From: Serinus canaria
Taxonomy: Eukaryota; Chordata; Aves; Passeriformes; Fringillidae
DNA length: 64,000 nt
Reading direction: 5' to 3'
Assembly: GCF_022539315.1 (NCBI RefSeq)
Contig: NC_066317.1
Span: 42,316,435 to 42,380,434, forward strand
Each line of letters opens with the position of its first letter. Position 1 is the first letter of the stretch. The notes below the pieces were generated by a model that ran no database searches, was not told where the DNA came from, and worked only from the letters and a program-made list of their open reading frames with translations. The position numbers and the translations under genes are program-made. Shown here piece by piece: positions 42,109 to 57,100 of the stretch.

Positions 42109-45100
42109 CTTACAGCTCAGTATTAAGCTAAATTTTCTATAGTTAGTACAAAAGGGAAAAATATATTTCATCTTCTCTTAATTTGCTTTATCAATATATA
42201 CATACATATGCAGATTATAAAAATGTATCAATAATGACTCTTAAAAATAATGTATGTTCCCAAATGAAAGCCTGCATCATAAAGGCAGAAGCAAGTTAAT
42301 GACACCCTTTATTTTATATTTTTTTTGCAATAAATGCCTGGAGTAAAAAGTTACATTTTATAAAGGAAAACATACTCTTACCATGTTAGTTAGTGTTTAA
42401 TCAAAAAGGAAGTGAACACCCTCTTGACTTTTGTAGAGTTTACATGATTTCCAAAGTAAATCAATCACAATAGACACATTCACTTCATCACAAATATCAT
42501 TCAGGCCTAATATTATTAGCTTTTCTATAAAGCAGACATAAAGTGCTTCTATTATTATACTTCAAAGGGCATTTTTGCTTTTTGACAAAACTCAAGACCT
42601 TTGTAGTCTTCATTCATAAAAACCCTAGGTATACATTCTTTTTTTATTATGCAAAATATAGATGGTCTAGTATGTCAGCCGGAATGGACCCAACTATAAA
42701 CAACTTGCAAATTATTTATAAAATTACCCCAAAAATAAAAAATAAAATGCTTAGAATTAGAAAAAAAGCCTTCCTTAAATGTACTACTTTCAATATATAG
42801 GGCAAGACAGAAAATTGTCTTGCCCAAGAAGACAAATGGTACTTTGGCAATGCTGCAGTACAAAGTTAAAATTACCATAGTCAGAGATGAGAAGGTGGAT
42901 GTGGCAATCTGTGGGCCATCTATTTCAGCTATTACTTCCTATTTATCACCCTTCTGTCTCAATTTCCCAGACAACATGACCTGCACTAGAATGAAGTGAT
43001 CCACTTCTACTTAATTGTAATCCTTTAAAATAGTTATGTCAGCCATGTAATCTCTGGTACCACGAAACCTAAAAGACATCCAGGTTAGTTTTGCTTTTGG
43101 TCTCAGAGGCAAACTGGATGAATGGAAAGGATTTTGATAGAAACAAGGTTTGCTACACTGAATTCAGAAGGGTGCCTGACTGTTCAACTCCAGATCTCTT
43201 CTCCTTTTCCATGAGATAAACAGAATGTCCTTATGAGCTTAATGATTTTTGGTTTTGTTTCGTTTTTAAAATCTAAATACTTGCTTTGTGAGAGGAGGAA
43301 GCAGAAAATTCATCAGCATGGAAAAATCTTAATAGCAAACCATACATATAGTGTGGTCTAGCCAATCAAATTGTCATAAAACAGAGTTAAACCAAAATGT
43401 TTTAATGATGTCCAGTACATATAGCACAAACGTTTCATGACCATACATGGTGAAACCCAACTCCACACTAACAAAAAAGGGAAGAATTGAAGTTCTGAGC
43501 AGAGGAAATAGATAAAAAGTGCTGATGTGTATTTGTATTAACTTGTGTGATAAGCAATCTGCTTCCTCTCTTTTAACTGCAAAGCAAAAAAAAAAATTGC
43601 TTTCTGGTAAGAGTTTCAAAGTTTTGCAAGTTTTCACCATCTAAGCTCTATCTTCTGTCTTCGTTGTTACAATGAGATTATATCTTTATTCAAAAGTTAC
43701 AGAAGTTTTGATCACTGATGTGCCATGAATTCTTTCCTCTTGTTTCATTACTGTTAACAGAACAAAAGGGAAAAATCCAACATCTGCACAGAATTTTAAG
43801 AAAACTTAAGGTGGGTGATTATACATGTCACACCTGAGCAAAGATATTCCAATTCTCCAGAAGTTCTGTACTGCTACCAATACACTGCAAGCCTGAGGGC
43901 CAGGAAATCAAACTAGAGCAGAAAGGGATCACCTTACTATTTAGTCACTCTTTGATAATGAAAGCAAAGATTTTACAATAAATGACCTAAAGTTGATAGT
44001 TACTTTTTCATTAATTAACACATTGTACTAACACTGGCAATGTTTAAGCGTAGAAAACTGATTCCTGGGGGACTAAAACTCTGACTCAAAGCATGTTATT
44101 TAGAAAGCCATGATATAGTTATGTTATATCTTATCTTTAGTCTTTTAGAGAATGCGTATGGTTGCCTGCTTACAGAGAAACTACACAAAACAGGAAGCAA
44201 GAGTTGTGCAGCAATACAGACCTGCTCAGAAAGAAACTGTGTCAATGCAAATGGCACAAATTACATTGCCATCTTTCATGACTATTGAGCTGTTTTCAAC
44301 CTTTAAGACAAGAATGTTTAACTAGCATAGAGATGTTTACAATCTAGAAACAATCAGGATACTGTTTGTATGCGTTTGGACACAATTAAAATTCTGAAGA
44401 TGCAGTACGTTTTTACTACAATCAGGAACAGAAGCAGGAATCAAAAGCAAATGGAAAAATAACATGCACCACAGACATTTTCCCTAGCAGTTTTAGCATT
44501 ATAAATCTCCTGCTTACGTTTGGGTTCATCACTGGTAACAGCCTGGATGAAGTCATGTGGAGTCATGTATAGCTGTCCCTCAAATTCCAGACTGGCAAAC
44601 TGACGAAACCTTTGCTCCCGTGGAGTTGCATAAAGGTGTAAATCTTCCAGGTCTGATCTGTTGTCTGTAACCTTCAAAGACAGGAGGACACAGTTTCAAT
44701 CTATGATAAAGGTTCTGATTTACAATTGCCACATTCACCATAAAGGAACTGTAACTGTCAAAGTGATAACTCATCAAGTCAAACATATCCAAGTATTTTT
44801 CTATGGTAAGAGCTGAAACTACAATCGGGATTTCACTGCTATCATTTTCAGTCTTCTACAACTTTAGCAATCTTTGTGTATTGAAATTGGTGCTACTACC
44901 CAACCTCAGAAGAAAAAAGTTAAAGAGAATTTCAGCTCCTGAATCATAGAAGAAGGGGAACCTTAACTCAAGGAAATCATTGTAGTTTCAGCAGGCAGAC
45001 TTCAAACAACTCTGCCAAAACTATTTCAGTTTTCTGATAGTTTCAGAAGGGAACAGAGTAATACTTTTTCTAAATTGATTCTTAATATAGAGGGCAGCAG

Positions 45101-48100
45101 TTGAGAGTAATAGGCCTCCATAATATACTCCAGTATAAAGCTACCATATCTGTGGGAACTAAAGAAGAGCATAACTATAATTCCAGGGAGTTACAAAAGT
45201 ATAATACAGCATAAAGTTCAAATATCACAAGAGTCTATGTCAGGAGTTTCTGGTATATTTCCCATCCAGCTGATTTAAATGTAAACTTGGTAGTACAAAA
45301 CTGTAAATGCTCTAAATTCTCACATCTTTCTGTGGCACTGCCAAATCTTTAACAGAAAATATGCTACTGCTATCTGAAAACTCTTTTTAGACCATAATGA
45401 GGCAAGCTCCTCTGTGGAATCATTATCTTGAAGAAAATGTAATTATCAAACCAAACCCAAACTGATTCCTAGAAGGAAAAGCAAACACATAAGTAACTTC
45501 TCCCATTATGTTGAAATAGGAATGCAACATCTTATCAACGAAATCTCCCAACTTGCTCATTATTCCTGTCATTTAGTACAGTATTCCTAAAATTCTCCTA
45601 ATATTCCTAAAATTGTTTGTAAGGAACACACAATTTAACTAATATTATGTTTTCTTTTAACAACTAAGAAAACAGACAAGTGCACTTTATTTTTCAGAGA
45701 GGCGTCTAAACCCAAACATAAGTTGTAAGATGTCTGCAGTGGCTGTCCACTAAGAGATAACTGTTCTCAAACAGAAACACAAATTGGTTTTCCAAAACCC
45801 TTCTAAGAATAGATTACAGATTTCAGCAATTAGAAGCAAAAACCCATTTATACTGCGTAGTCAAAGATCTGGGCTCACTTTTCTTCAGCTTTTCAAACCA
45901 TATCCTTAAAAAAACCCAAAACATTGGTGAGACTACTGCAGTCAAAATTTAATAGCCTCAGTTGTAATTAGGAGATTAAATTAGATTTGTAGAAGAGAAA
46001 CATCAAAAATTAATGCATCTAGAAGAGGTCAAACACTTTCTATCTGGAAAAAAAAACGTTTTATAGGGGAGTCTTACTACTTAATACCTTATCTAGGACA
46101 TTTCAATCAGCCTTCTATAAGGACGAGAGACTATTGACTGTGTATTTCTCTTTCTGGACTGTCTCTAGCTCTTTTGAAATCATTGCTCCATGTGTGTATG
46201 TGTGAAAATGTTTTGTGTCAACAGACAAACCTGTCATAGAAAGTAAGATTAAGAGAAAGGTCGATACAATAATTTAATTTTCAGTAGACTGCTCTACAAA
46301 TATTCTGCGCTTCTGCCCGAGAAGCAGCTCTAAACCCAAGCTTCATGTTTTTTATAATTTTCAAATGATTACCGAATTAAATACAGGTAGAAAAAACCAG
46401 TCTAATAGCCAGACCTACAAAGTCATTTTAAAATGACAGAAAGAAGCAGAATTCTTTTCTAACGTACCCACATGCAAGACAAAATATTTCTGTCCTATCT
46501 CACTGTTTGAATATTTGGTCTTTCTGATCCTTCAGCAGTCCAGTGGCATTCAAGCTATGCATTCATGTGGGAAATACACAAGTCAGTTGTTTTGATAGAA
46601 CTTGTAGTGACACAACTGATTATCCCTGTATTTGAAGTTTAATAATCTATCTCCTTTTTTTGAAATGTATGTTATTTTATGACTATTAGAAACATGCTCG
46701 TGAATACAGTCAGGTTGTAAACATGAGTAATAAAGCAATATTTCTGCAAAGTCAATTTTCAGAAAAGAATCAGCTTCCAGGCCATATTACACACATTGTA
46801 TGTATAATAAACTGTAATCAGTCATAATCAATCATACACAATTACAGAAATCTCTAGAGAATGTAACTCTCAAATATCATTTTCGTTTTGATCACTGTCA
46901 GTTTTTAGAGAGCATGTTGAGATTCTTTGCTCTCAAGAAATTCTCACTGTCTCAGGTACTACTGCTTAATATTTCGCTCGAGACGCTCAGAAAAATATTT
47001 GCTAAATTCTCAGACACATATTTCAATATTATCTTAAGGACTCTATGCTACTACAAGTATAAAATAACATGCTGCAAACATGGAACTTTAAAGACATGCT
47101 TAAAATTTATGCATGTCAGTACTCAGGTCTGCAAAGCCTTAATTTCTGCCTCGTTTTTCAATCTAGTTTCCCTCTGACTAAATAGCAATGCCAGTATTTC
47201 ATGCTCAAAATCATGATAACCTGATATGAATACTGCCTGCCCCCACAAAGAGGAGTACCTCCCTAGAGGCCCAATACCTGCATGACCTTGCTCTGGTGCT
47301 TTATGTTTGCTTTTCCAAGCATCAAACTGGATAAGGGAACCTCTCTGACTGAGAACTTTTCTATTGGTGGTGTTATTTTTAAGCCAGATAGATGCCTGGG
47401 TCTACCCCATGAAAACAGTTATTTGTTTCAAAACCTAGGCCAAAGGAGCTTACAGATTATGGAAAAAGAAAATACCACCTGTTCCAGCAGCAAGCTTCAC
47501 CTACTTCAAGTGAGGGGCTTAAGCACTGTTTTATTCCAAGGAGTAAAAACACCATTTATTTTGAACTTGGTGGTTTTATCTGAAAGAATCAAAACAACTT
47601 ATTTCGGCTATTGATCCAACATGAATTTAAATAAACATAAACAAGGTTTAATACATATTGGATCACTGGTACATACACTAAATGCCCAAATAAAAGCAAA
47701 GTTTGGCTACAGAAGACTCCAGGCACATAATCAGCAAACCGACAAATAAAATTTTCTTTGGAAATAATATTATTTTTTATCAAAATTTCTTTTCAGAGCT
47801 TTATTGCTTCTATTATGCTGAATAATTTATGTATCATACAGAACATTTTCTCTTGTATAAAAGCTGTAATTACTGGGAAGTAACAAATATTCTAATTAAA
47901 AAACAGGACATTCTAAAGTATTACCTCAATCTGCACTTCTTCAGGCACTCATTTAAGAAATTGATCTCAACACATAATGAAGCATCCATTATCAACATTT
48001 GCAAATGATAATGCAGTGAGCCAAGTATGAAAATCTTAGTGACACCAACAATTGCTCTTGATTGATTTACTTCATTACTTCACATTTATGCCCATCTTGG

Positions 48101-51100
48101 GCAATCTTACTGTAGCAATGGACACAACGGGCACATCTCCAGAGAGTACAGGCTGAGAGAGTTGGAACTGTCCAGCCTGAAGGAAGCCAGAGAGACCTTA
48201 GAGCATCCTACCAGGACCTACAGAGCTGGAGAGGGACTTTTTACATGGGCAAGTAGAGATGGGACAAGGGAGAATGGGTTTATACTGAAAGAGGGTGGAA
48301 TAAGATTAGATCCTAGGAAGATATTCTGTACTGAGAAGAAAAGAATGGTGGTCAGATTGTGGCACAAGTTGCCCAGAGAAGCTGTGGATGCCCTGGAAGT
48401 GTTCCAGGCCAGGTTGGACAGGGCTCTGAGCAGCCTGGTCTAATGGAAACTATCCCTCTCCATGGCAGGGGGCGGGGTTGGGAACAAGATGATCTTTAAG
48501 GTCCTTTCCAAACCTTTCTATGATTCTGTGAACAAGACACACAAAGTTGGTGTTAAATACCTCAGGGAAGGTACTGTTGGTGAAGGAGTGAACAAGATTC
48601 ACTAAGTTTCCGATTTCTATTTAAAGTTTCAAAAGCTTATCCAGACTAAATCTCTCTGTGATTAGCAAGTATTTTCATGAAAGCACATCTCTCTGACAAA
48701 CAAGTGAAGGTAGATTTTTTTATGCTAGATGTTTACTAATCCTCTCGGCAATCATGTCTACTAATTACTATGATCTTGTATCATGTTACAATTCTCTGTC
48801 TTTTAAAAAACAGACCCGCCCATTTCCATCACACAGAAAGTCACAAATCTTCTAACAGCAGTTTTACCTTAATTTCAGGCATAGCTGCTTATCTCTGGTT
48901 TACCTGCACATGTACACTGACCTGGTAAAACCAAGAATCCAGCTGATAGACAAACTTTCCACCCTTTCAACTTCGCAACTCGACAAGTAAACAAAAAGAG
49001 GCAGGACTGAAACTTATAAGAACTCATGAACGATATATCATCTTTTCCCTATTCTCAAAAAAATTTAAGTGTTAACAGCTGTAAAGAAACAAATTACTGT
49101 TATCATCCTTCTGCCCTTCCTTCCTCAAACTCTGGTACCCTGTTGCTCCACACTTTACCCCATCCTCCTGTGCCATACTCTTGCAGAAGGACTGCAGAGA
49201 GAACACAGCACCTGTTCTGGATGTTTAAATCAGCTGAAGAGAAAAAATTATCTTGGTCTATATTCCTGCTGATCCCTAACGCAGAATTGCATATACACAC
49301 CCCTAATTCCCCCATGGAGGATATTTCAATGCCCTTTCTAAAATGGATTTAAAAGATTCAAAAATTATATACAAACCACACTTGAACAAAGGAAACTGAG
49401 GGAAACATTTTTTATTGAAACAAGGTAAGTAGAAATTAAATTGAAGTCCAAGTGGCTATTTGGAAGGATACTTCTCTGAAGGGAGAGTATTATTCTTCAG
49501 TTGGGTGTGTTGTCATTGTCAATCTTATAAATATTACAGGCATTTGTCAATATTACAAATAGCCTAAAACATCTGGGAAAGGCCTCAAAAGTTTCAAATT
49601 TATTATAAAAATGAAAATATGATGATAATGCTTTCTCACTACAATGTTTTAATGATAAAATACTAAATTAATTAATATAATTACTAAAAACTATTTCTGC
49701 AAGTATTGTATTTAAAGAGGGTCACCTAAAGCTCTACTTGTAATAATACCACCACGTGTGTCACAAAGCAGTAGTCCTTTAGAGGAGGGTTTTTGACATT
49801 TTTAAGTCAATCAACTTTGAAAGCATTCCTTACAGAACCTCTTCAGAGTGACACTTGGCAGTATTTTCTCCCTCGATTCACAGCAAAAACTTGAAGAAAA
49901 TCTAGACTTTTTATCAAGAAAATTCATTGTTCAAAACCCATTCCCATTTTGGGTTCATCGTTCATGTGTTGTGTCTATCAATAGAGAAAAGTCAAAATGC
50001 CCTAAAAATCTGGTGTTCTCACCAAAGGTCTCCATGCACTCCCTGAAGTTCCTTGAAGCACAGCTAATCTATTTCTGGTCCCATGTGCCATGTTCATTTA
50101 CTGGCTGTCTTACCTCAGAAACATTTCCTTTTAGAATTTGGTATAACATAAATTAACTGGTATGGCCTTCCAGTGAAACCCATGCAATAACTTTACATTG
50201 TCAGAACACAATGCAAGGCCTAACACAGGGCACATTGTGACATTGAAATAGCTAAAACTTTGCAGCAGTTATGACAGTGAACTATCTGAAAATATCAAAA
50301 AATGGCAATAATATGGTCCAAATTCACTGGGAGTAAAGTGCAGAAGATAAAGCAGTATCTGATTACTGTTTTTTATTAAAAAAACACAAAAGAAATGTTC
50401 TTTGTCAAGTGTGAGTCTTGTGTAACATTAGGTCAGTAATAAGTAAGTTTTATTCTGTGACAAAATATCTAGTTTTCTCATAGAGGTAGGCTTAAATGCC
50501 AGATTCAGGATTTTTGGAAATTAAAAATTTGATGTCTACAAGCTCTGCAGAAGCAATCTACAAGAATCCATTGCTGAAACCCAGAGAAACCTCCTCCAAT
50601 TACCAGATTCTCAGAATATCCACAAAAAATGAAAAATTTTTTGCAGAACAAATAGTTAAAAATATACACTCTGTATGTGCATGTGAGCCAAAAAGCTCCA
50701 ACAGTATCACATAAAATCTCACAACTTTATTCCAAGTCAAATCAGTGTTCTCTTGCTTTTTCCAACTGAGATAAAGGAGAGTCTATTTTAGCTAAAGAAG
50801 CCAACTTTTACTACTAAAGATACATTTTGCTTGCAGTCAAAAATATGTTTGCTACAGTAGTTTAATTTATTTCAAGTGAGTAGCTTTCTTTGAATTTTTT
50901 GTTTGCAAAGTAATCTGTCTTCCATCAATGAGAATCTGTGCAAATTATTAAAATAAAAAGGTTTTCAAAGCAACGCTGTTCCTAACTTCCTTCGTTTATA
51001 TTTGACTTCAGGCTTATTTAATATGCTCCCATGTAGATAAAAGTAGCACAATTCTGTTTTCATGCTGGGTGGCCAAAAGGTTAACCGTCAGGTTCCTGGT

Positions 51101-54100
51101 GTGGGAAAATCCCAAAGTAGACAAAATTGTTTTGATGCTTACTGAAGTTGTATTTCTAGCAGACTACTTAGATGTAGTACAGCCAACAATTCTGTTAGTT
51201 GATCCTGCTTCACTCAGATAAGGACTTTATTAAAGTATTTACAAGCATAGGAAGCTGGAATGTGTTTAAAATGCTGTAAAAAGGGCCACGTTCAGATATA
51301 ACTCTGGCACAGGAAATTCTTGGGGTAGCAATGTAACTGATGTATCAGTTCTTGACTAGTTTCACAGGGGACCCACTTCACCTATAGCAGTACTTCAAGA
51401 AGCCTTAGTATGTACATCCAGCTCCATATGTTCATATGTTTCACTGCATGCAACACCAAAACACACTAGTAGCTGCATCTGTCCATTCCAAACATGCACC
51501 ATCCTTTTTTAACATCATGAGGAAGACAGAAATAAAGTAAAAGGTAAACCCTTCCTTGTCGTTCAGCATGGCTCTCACCACAGCTGACAAGCAGTATCCT
51601 TCTCAGGATTATGCTGATAAGGAACTTCAGATGGGATCAGCCAAAGAGCAAACCATCTTCATTTGGCAACTGCCCTACAGTATGAAATGCTCAATACTTA
51701 TGAAATAGCATTTGCTGCAAGTGGCTTTTGGAAAAGTGATGCTTTCGCATCTTTTGGAACAGCATCCTCTTTGAGCAGGCAGGAGAGCCTCCTCCCTAGG
51801 GGAGCTTCCCTTACTTTTTGGAGGTAAAGTCTTGTTCTTTATTTCACAGAGATGGAAATACATGAGGTAATGCACTTAGAAATGTGCTGCTACGAAAACA
51901 CTCAACCCTTTGAATATTTTCACAAAGAGGGAGTTTGACAGTACTGCTGAGATACTAGGGGAAAACCCTTTGGAAACACCCGAGGTATACAGCTTTCCTC
52001 TCCTGGAAATTAATGTGCCTTCAAGAAATGTGAAGTGCGCAGTCTCTGTCTCTCCTTGCCCTTCTTTAGATTCCTAAATCATCTCTGAAGGAAGATGATT
52101 TAGGAATCTAAAGATATATCAGAACATATCCCCAAAAAATAAGTAGAGGCCTGGAGTTCACTGCCTTTACATAATGACAACATGATTACATAGAAGGCTC
52201 TTAGGAGGACAAAGATGAAACATTGGTATGTCCAAGACCATTTTAGTAAGTTTTGCGAATGACACTGAACTTCTGGAAGTAAGGAACTAGAAGACAAATA
52301 TTAATTTCTCCTGTCATTCTATCAAAACAACAGTTCTTTCAAACAGATTCTTGCTCTGCATAACCATCTCCTAAACTTTAAAGGAGCTGTCTGCTAGCAA
52401 AGCTCTCCCAGTCTTCACTAAAACCTTCAGACACAAAACGAGGAGCTCTGAGTGAAGGATTTTACTTTGGTTCTGAAATGTTCTGGGTAACACCCCTGGA
52501 ATTAAAACTGACAGTTTATTATAGCGTCCAAGATTTCACTCCAAGTAATATATAAAGCCCTCAAGTCCAGAGTTATTCTCAGATAGCATCTGGGAAAAGG
52601 TAATCCCGTAGGGAGCTTGGCTTCAGGCTGCTTCTGCAACAAATCTTACTTTCCACCAGAACACCTCAAGTGTGATGCTTGGTCAAGCAAGCATACTTCT
52701 GCACTGATCCTATGATCTTTGTCTGGTCAAATAGTCTGACACACCACAGAGCCTATGCTGGTGACACATTTCAGAGCTTACTTGACTTTTGGCAAACAGC
52801 ATTTTCTTACTTATCCTTACATAAACTCACAAATCTGTTGCTCATCAGGTTTCATACTTAACAATTTTACAGAACACAGAGACAGACAGGCAGATCATTT
52901 TGACACTTTTGACATTGTTTCGCTACAAGTCTCAAACACATTTTTTTTTCCCATTAGTCTAAAATTATGTACCTTATTTTTGAACCGGTTAAAAAGGTTC
53001 CTATGAACATCTGTGTAATCATCACTATTAGTCCTGGAATCTAAGACCCCTTTTAAAATTTCCTGGATCATAAATCCTAGAAGACAGTAGTAGGGCAAAG
53101 CAAACAACTATCAAGATATATATTATACCTTTTTATGCTTAAATATTTTGTCACTACTGCCAAGCACTATTTCAACTCAGTGACAGGATCTAAAGAAATG
53201 TCAGCTGTAGGGATGGTAACTGGGACTAGCACAACTCTCAAAATACTCTCCCAGGCCATTTGAACATTATGTGGAAGCAGGTGGCCTGGCAGAAAAGACA
53301 GCTGTTCTTTGAGAGTCAATATGTAAATTAGGCTAACCCCTGTTTTTTTAGTGTTTGGGAGTATCAGAAAACTATTCTGCTGTCCACTGGAGCTGCCTGA
53401 ATAAAACAAGAAGGCCACTTCACTTACCACACTTCTACAAAAATTCCTCTGAGGAAGTAAAAAAGATTCATGGGAGTTCAATAGCAGGCATTGTACTGAT
53501 TTTGGCTGGGATCGTTAACTTCCTTTACAGCAGTTGGTAGGGTGCTATGTTCTGGATTTGTGACCAAAAGTGTGGATAACAGAGATGTTTCAGCTGTTGC
53601 TGAGCAGTGCTGGCACAGTGTCATGGCTCATCCTGCTTCTCACATTGTCCCACCATTGTGTCATCTGGAGGTGCACAAAAAGCTAGGAGGGGACACAGAT
53701 GGGACAGCTGACCCCAACTTACCAAAGGGAGATTTTGTACCATACATTAATTGTGCTTGCTAATAAAAGCTTTGGGGAAGACAGAGGAAATAGACACATG
53801 TATTCAGGGCATTTGTCTTCCCAGGTCTCCATTACATGTAATGGAGCCCTGTTTGCCTGGGGATGGCAGAACACCTGCCTGCCCACAGGAAGCAGTGAAT
53901 CAATTCCTTGTTTTGCTTTATTTGCATGGCTTATTTTCCTTTGCTTGTGTGGTCTTTACTCTGTTTGTTAACCTGTCTCTATCTCAACCCACAAGTTTTC
54001 TCACTTTTACACTTCCAAGTCTCTTTCCGATTCCACTGCTAGAAGAGGAGGGAGTGGAAGTGTGTGGTGCCTACTGGCCAAGGTTAACTACAACGCTAGA

Positions 54101-57100
54101 GGTGAGACAGCTGTAACCACCCTGGGTATCTGAATGCTTTACACTGTGATACTGACTTCAGTTTATAACTTTGTTAACTTCTAAAAATGAAATTATCCAT
54201 CCTCAATTAATGTTTCGGAATGGATTTTAAAAAAGGACAGAAAATTTATGGCAGGACATAGATTTCCTCCCCAGAACATTTACAAAAATTTTAAGACTCT
54301 CTATCAAGAGAGTTTATACAAATCCATTACATATTACAGCTGTCTTAAAGGAAAGAATTCTAGGTTTTGCAAGGGCTGGTCCCTTTACTGTCAGTACTGG
54401 GGTCTCTTTCAGTGGTTATACTGTCCCCCAGGGGTGATGAAAGAAACATTTGGTGTAATTGCTTTGACCAGCTGCTGTAGATCTCTATACCAAGACAAGG
54501 ACAGCAAAGCACCACTTCCTGCTTCCAGTCATCTAAGTAAATAGCATTTGGGAAAAGCATGCTGCTAGAGGAATGATTAAGGAAGAAACATGCTAATCAA
54601 AATATTAGGATGAAGTAGAAGAGTGTGGCTTGGATGGAGGGAGGAAAAATAAAAGCTGATGCATGATTTGCTTCGGTGGAATGAAAGGCACCCTGAGATT
54701 AGAAATGAAATGGGGAACTGGGGAAATTTTAGAAACTAGAAAACCCCAGAAAGGAGTGTCAGACTTTATGCATCAGGAATAAAGAAACAACCAAAAGCAG
54801 CTGAAGAGGATTCCAAGATACTTGAGCCTCATCATTCTTTCCTGTCAGTACCTGATAAAACTGCAAAAATATCCTAGCAAAACATGCATCACAGTTCCAT
54901 CAAACTCATCTGTACAGAAGCTGCAGGTTATCACTCTCCAATGATTACTCTAAACACACTCAACAGTAGATCCAAGAGCTCCAACCTTAATCCTAGTAAG
55001 ACTGACACCTTTATGACTTTTCGTGACAGAATTTTCTACTTTCAAAGTTATCAGACTTTTTAAACTCTTACACACTATTAAAGTTGAAAGCTCAGCACTC
55101 GATTAGAATCAGGAATAAAAACGTTACTGCCCCTCAGGCAACATTAATTCAGCCTTCTAACAAAGGATGTTACAATACAATACCATGAAGACCATTCAAT
55201 GAAATTTAAACACAATATTCACATCCATTTTTCCATCTCTGGAGATGTTTTAGAAATCTGTATTGAAAGAGTTGGTGCTCATCAGAAGTCTAGAGGGCAA
55301 TTATAAATGGATAACAGATGGAGCTCATGGTCAAACTACTCATGGTAGTTCTCTGTCTAGATTAACTTTCAAACTATGGTCTTTCCCCCCAAGCCATTTT
55401 TTTATTAGTGACTCTTGTGGAGCAAGAGTGAATAATAAAAAAAAAAACAACACAGGAACCCACAACCAAAAATTTAACAGCTATTTGATCCTCATTTTTG
55501 GGGGGCTTTAATTGAAAGGATATTTTTTCAGGAATCCTGAATACATAGGCATGCAATTGGAAAACATTTAGACCAATCAGTCAAAAATAAAAACCTGCAA
55601 CATAAAACTAATATTCTCAGATGTCAGTCTGGATTTAGTTCACAGAATCTGAGTGGACATATTTCAAGTTAGTCTGTCAGATTTTCTGCTTTGCAAATAG
55701 AAAACCAAATTAATTAAGAGCCCTTTGCCATACAGGAGCAAGGTACTTCAAGACAGTTACTGCCTATATCTATGTACACCTATTTAAAAAAATAGGTATA
55801 CATAGGTATAACATTTTCTAATTATTTTTTAGTTTTACTTTAATTAAAATATAAACTTAGATCTTAATTTTCAACCTCAATGCTTTTATAGCGATGTGTA
55901 TGAAAATTCATAACCATACATCCAAGTAAATTCACTGACTTTCAAAGGTACAGCAGCAATACTTCCTTTTAAAGAAAACTGACCATTAAGACTGGCTAAG
56001 TAAAACAACGTCAAGTTCTTTAAAATCAAAACACTATGAAAAACTGAAACAGTTTGTCTTTGGTCCTCTGTGCCACAGTAACACACTCCAGACACAACAC
56101 CACGAATAACCAAAAATATCAGATTCAACTTCCCTTCATAAAGGATGCCCCCAACAGAATCTGCCTTTGAGCTGACAATGCAGGGCAAAAGGGTGAACAA
56201 TATTCATACCTATGCAGATCCTGTTCTCAAAGACAGTATGAACTCAGCATAGAGAAAGCAGGCCATTTGCACCACTGACTTCCACTCTTAGCAGATGCCA
56301 CTCTGACAAACTGCCTAATCACAGCTCTTGACATTTTAAATAAAAAAAAAACCCAACCCTATGATTACCATATATTACATAGGCTGCGGTGCAGGAGTTT
56401 ATCCTTATCACAGGAAACTTCATTTTCCAGGTGAACGCCAACTGTTTCTTGTTACCCCTGGTTACTCAACTGGTGTTTTCGCTGAATTAGTCGAACAGAA
56501 CCGTTATTTGTCACAAGGCTGCCACTTGGAAGTTACCTTTCACTCTACAGGAAATTTTGTATTAGAAAGGTAACTGTCCTAAGTACAAATCGAAACTCAG
56601 GGTTTGCGCTGCCAGGAGCTGTTCCATTTGCAAACCAGCGTTTTCTAATAAAGGCAGACTCGACTAGGACAGCCCCGGAGGCGAAAGGCATGGCTCACGC
56701 TCCGAGGAGCAGCCAAGGCGCGCCAGCGCCCGCGGCCGCGCTCCGCTGACAGCCCGTCTCTCCCGATGGCCGACAGCTTCTGCTGGGGCCCTGCCTCGCC
56801 TCCCGGCCCGGGGCTGGCTCCAAGCAGGGTCACCTCTGCGCCACAGCCCGGGGAGCGCCCTCCCGGAGAGCGGCCCCGGCAGAGCCGGCACCCCGCGAAG
56901 GGGGGCGCACACACCTACCGTCACCGTCTCCTTGGCAGCGGCCGCCACGGGGATGGGGAGCAGCGCCCGGGCCCCGCCCGGCTCGGTGGCTGCCGGCTCC
57001 CGGGAGGGTTCCCGCCGCCGCTCGGACAGCCGGTACCCCGCGAACCCGGCGAGAGCCGCCCCCGCCGCCGCCCAGCCCAGCTCCCGCCGCCACCGCCGCG

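Larger units (their letters stand above)
40898..44517 (-). other. MICU3: MICU3 intron 2
   Basis: Unique AT-rich sequence with the (TA)n tract and one short hairpin. No gene seen. Confidence 0.85.
44672..56918 (-). other. MICU3: MICU3 intron 1
   Basis: At 12.2 kb this is the largest intron. It contains the CR1 tail, the solo LTR and the 52-kb hairpin listed separately. The rest is AT-rich unique sequence with no supported exon. Confidence 0.85.

Noticed and set aside
53543..54116. Open frames of 73-121 codons inside the LTR
   Set aside because: They are chance frames within a solo LTR and show no gag, pol or env features.
55771..55804. AT-rich hairpin with 15-bp arms and one mismatch
   Set aside because: Its low complexity makes it expected in AT-rich intron DNA.
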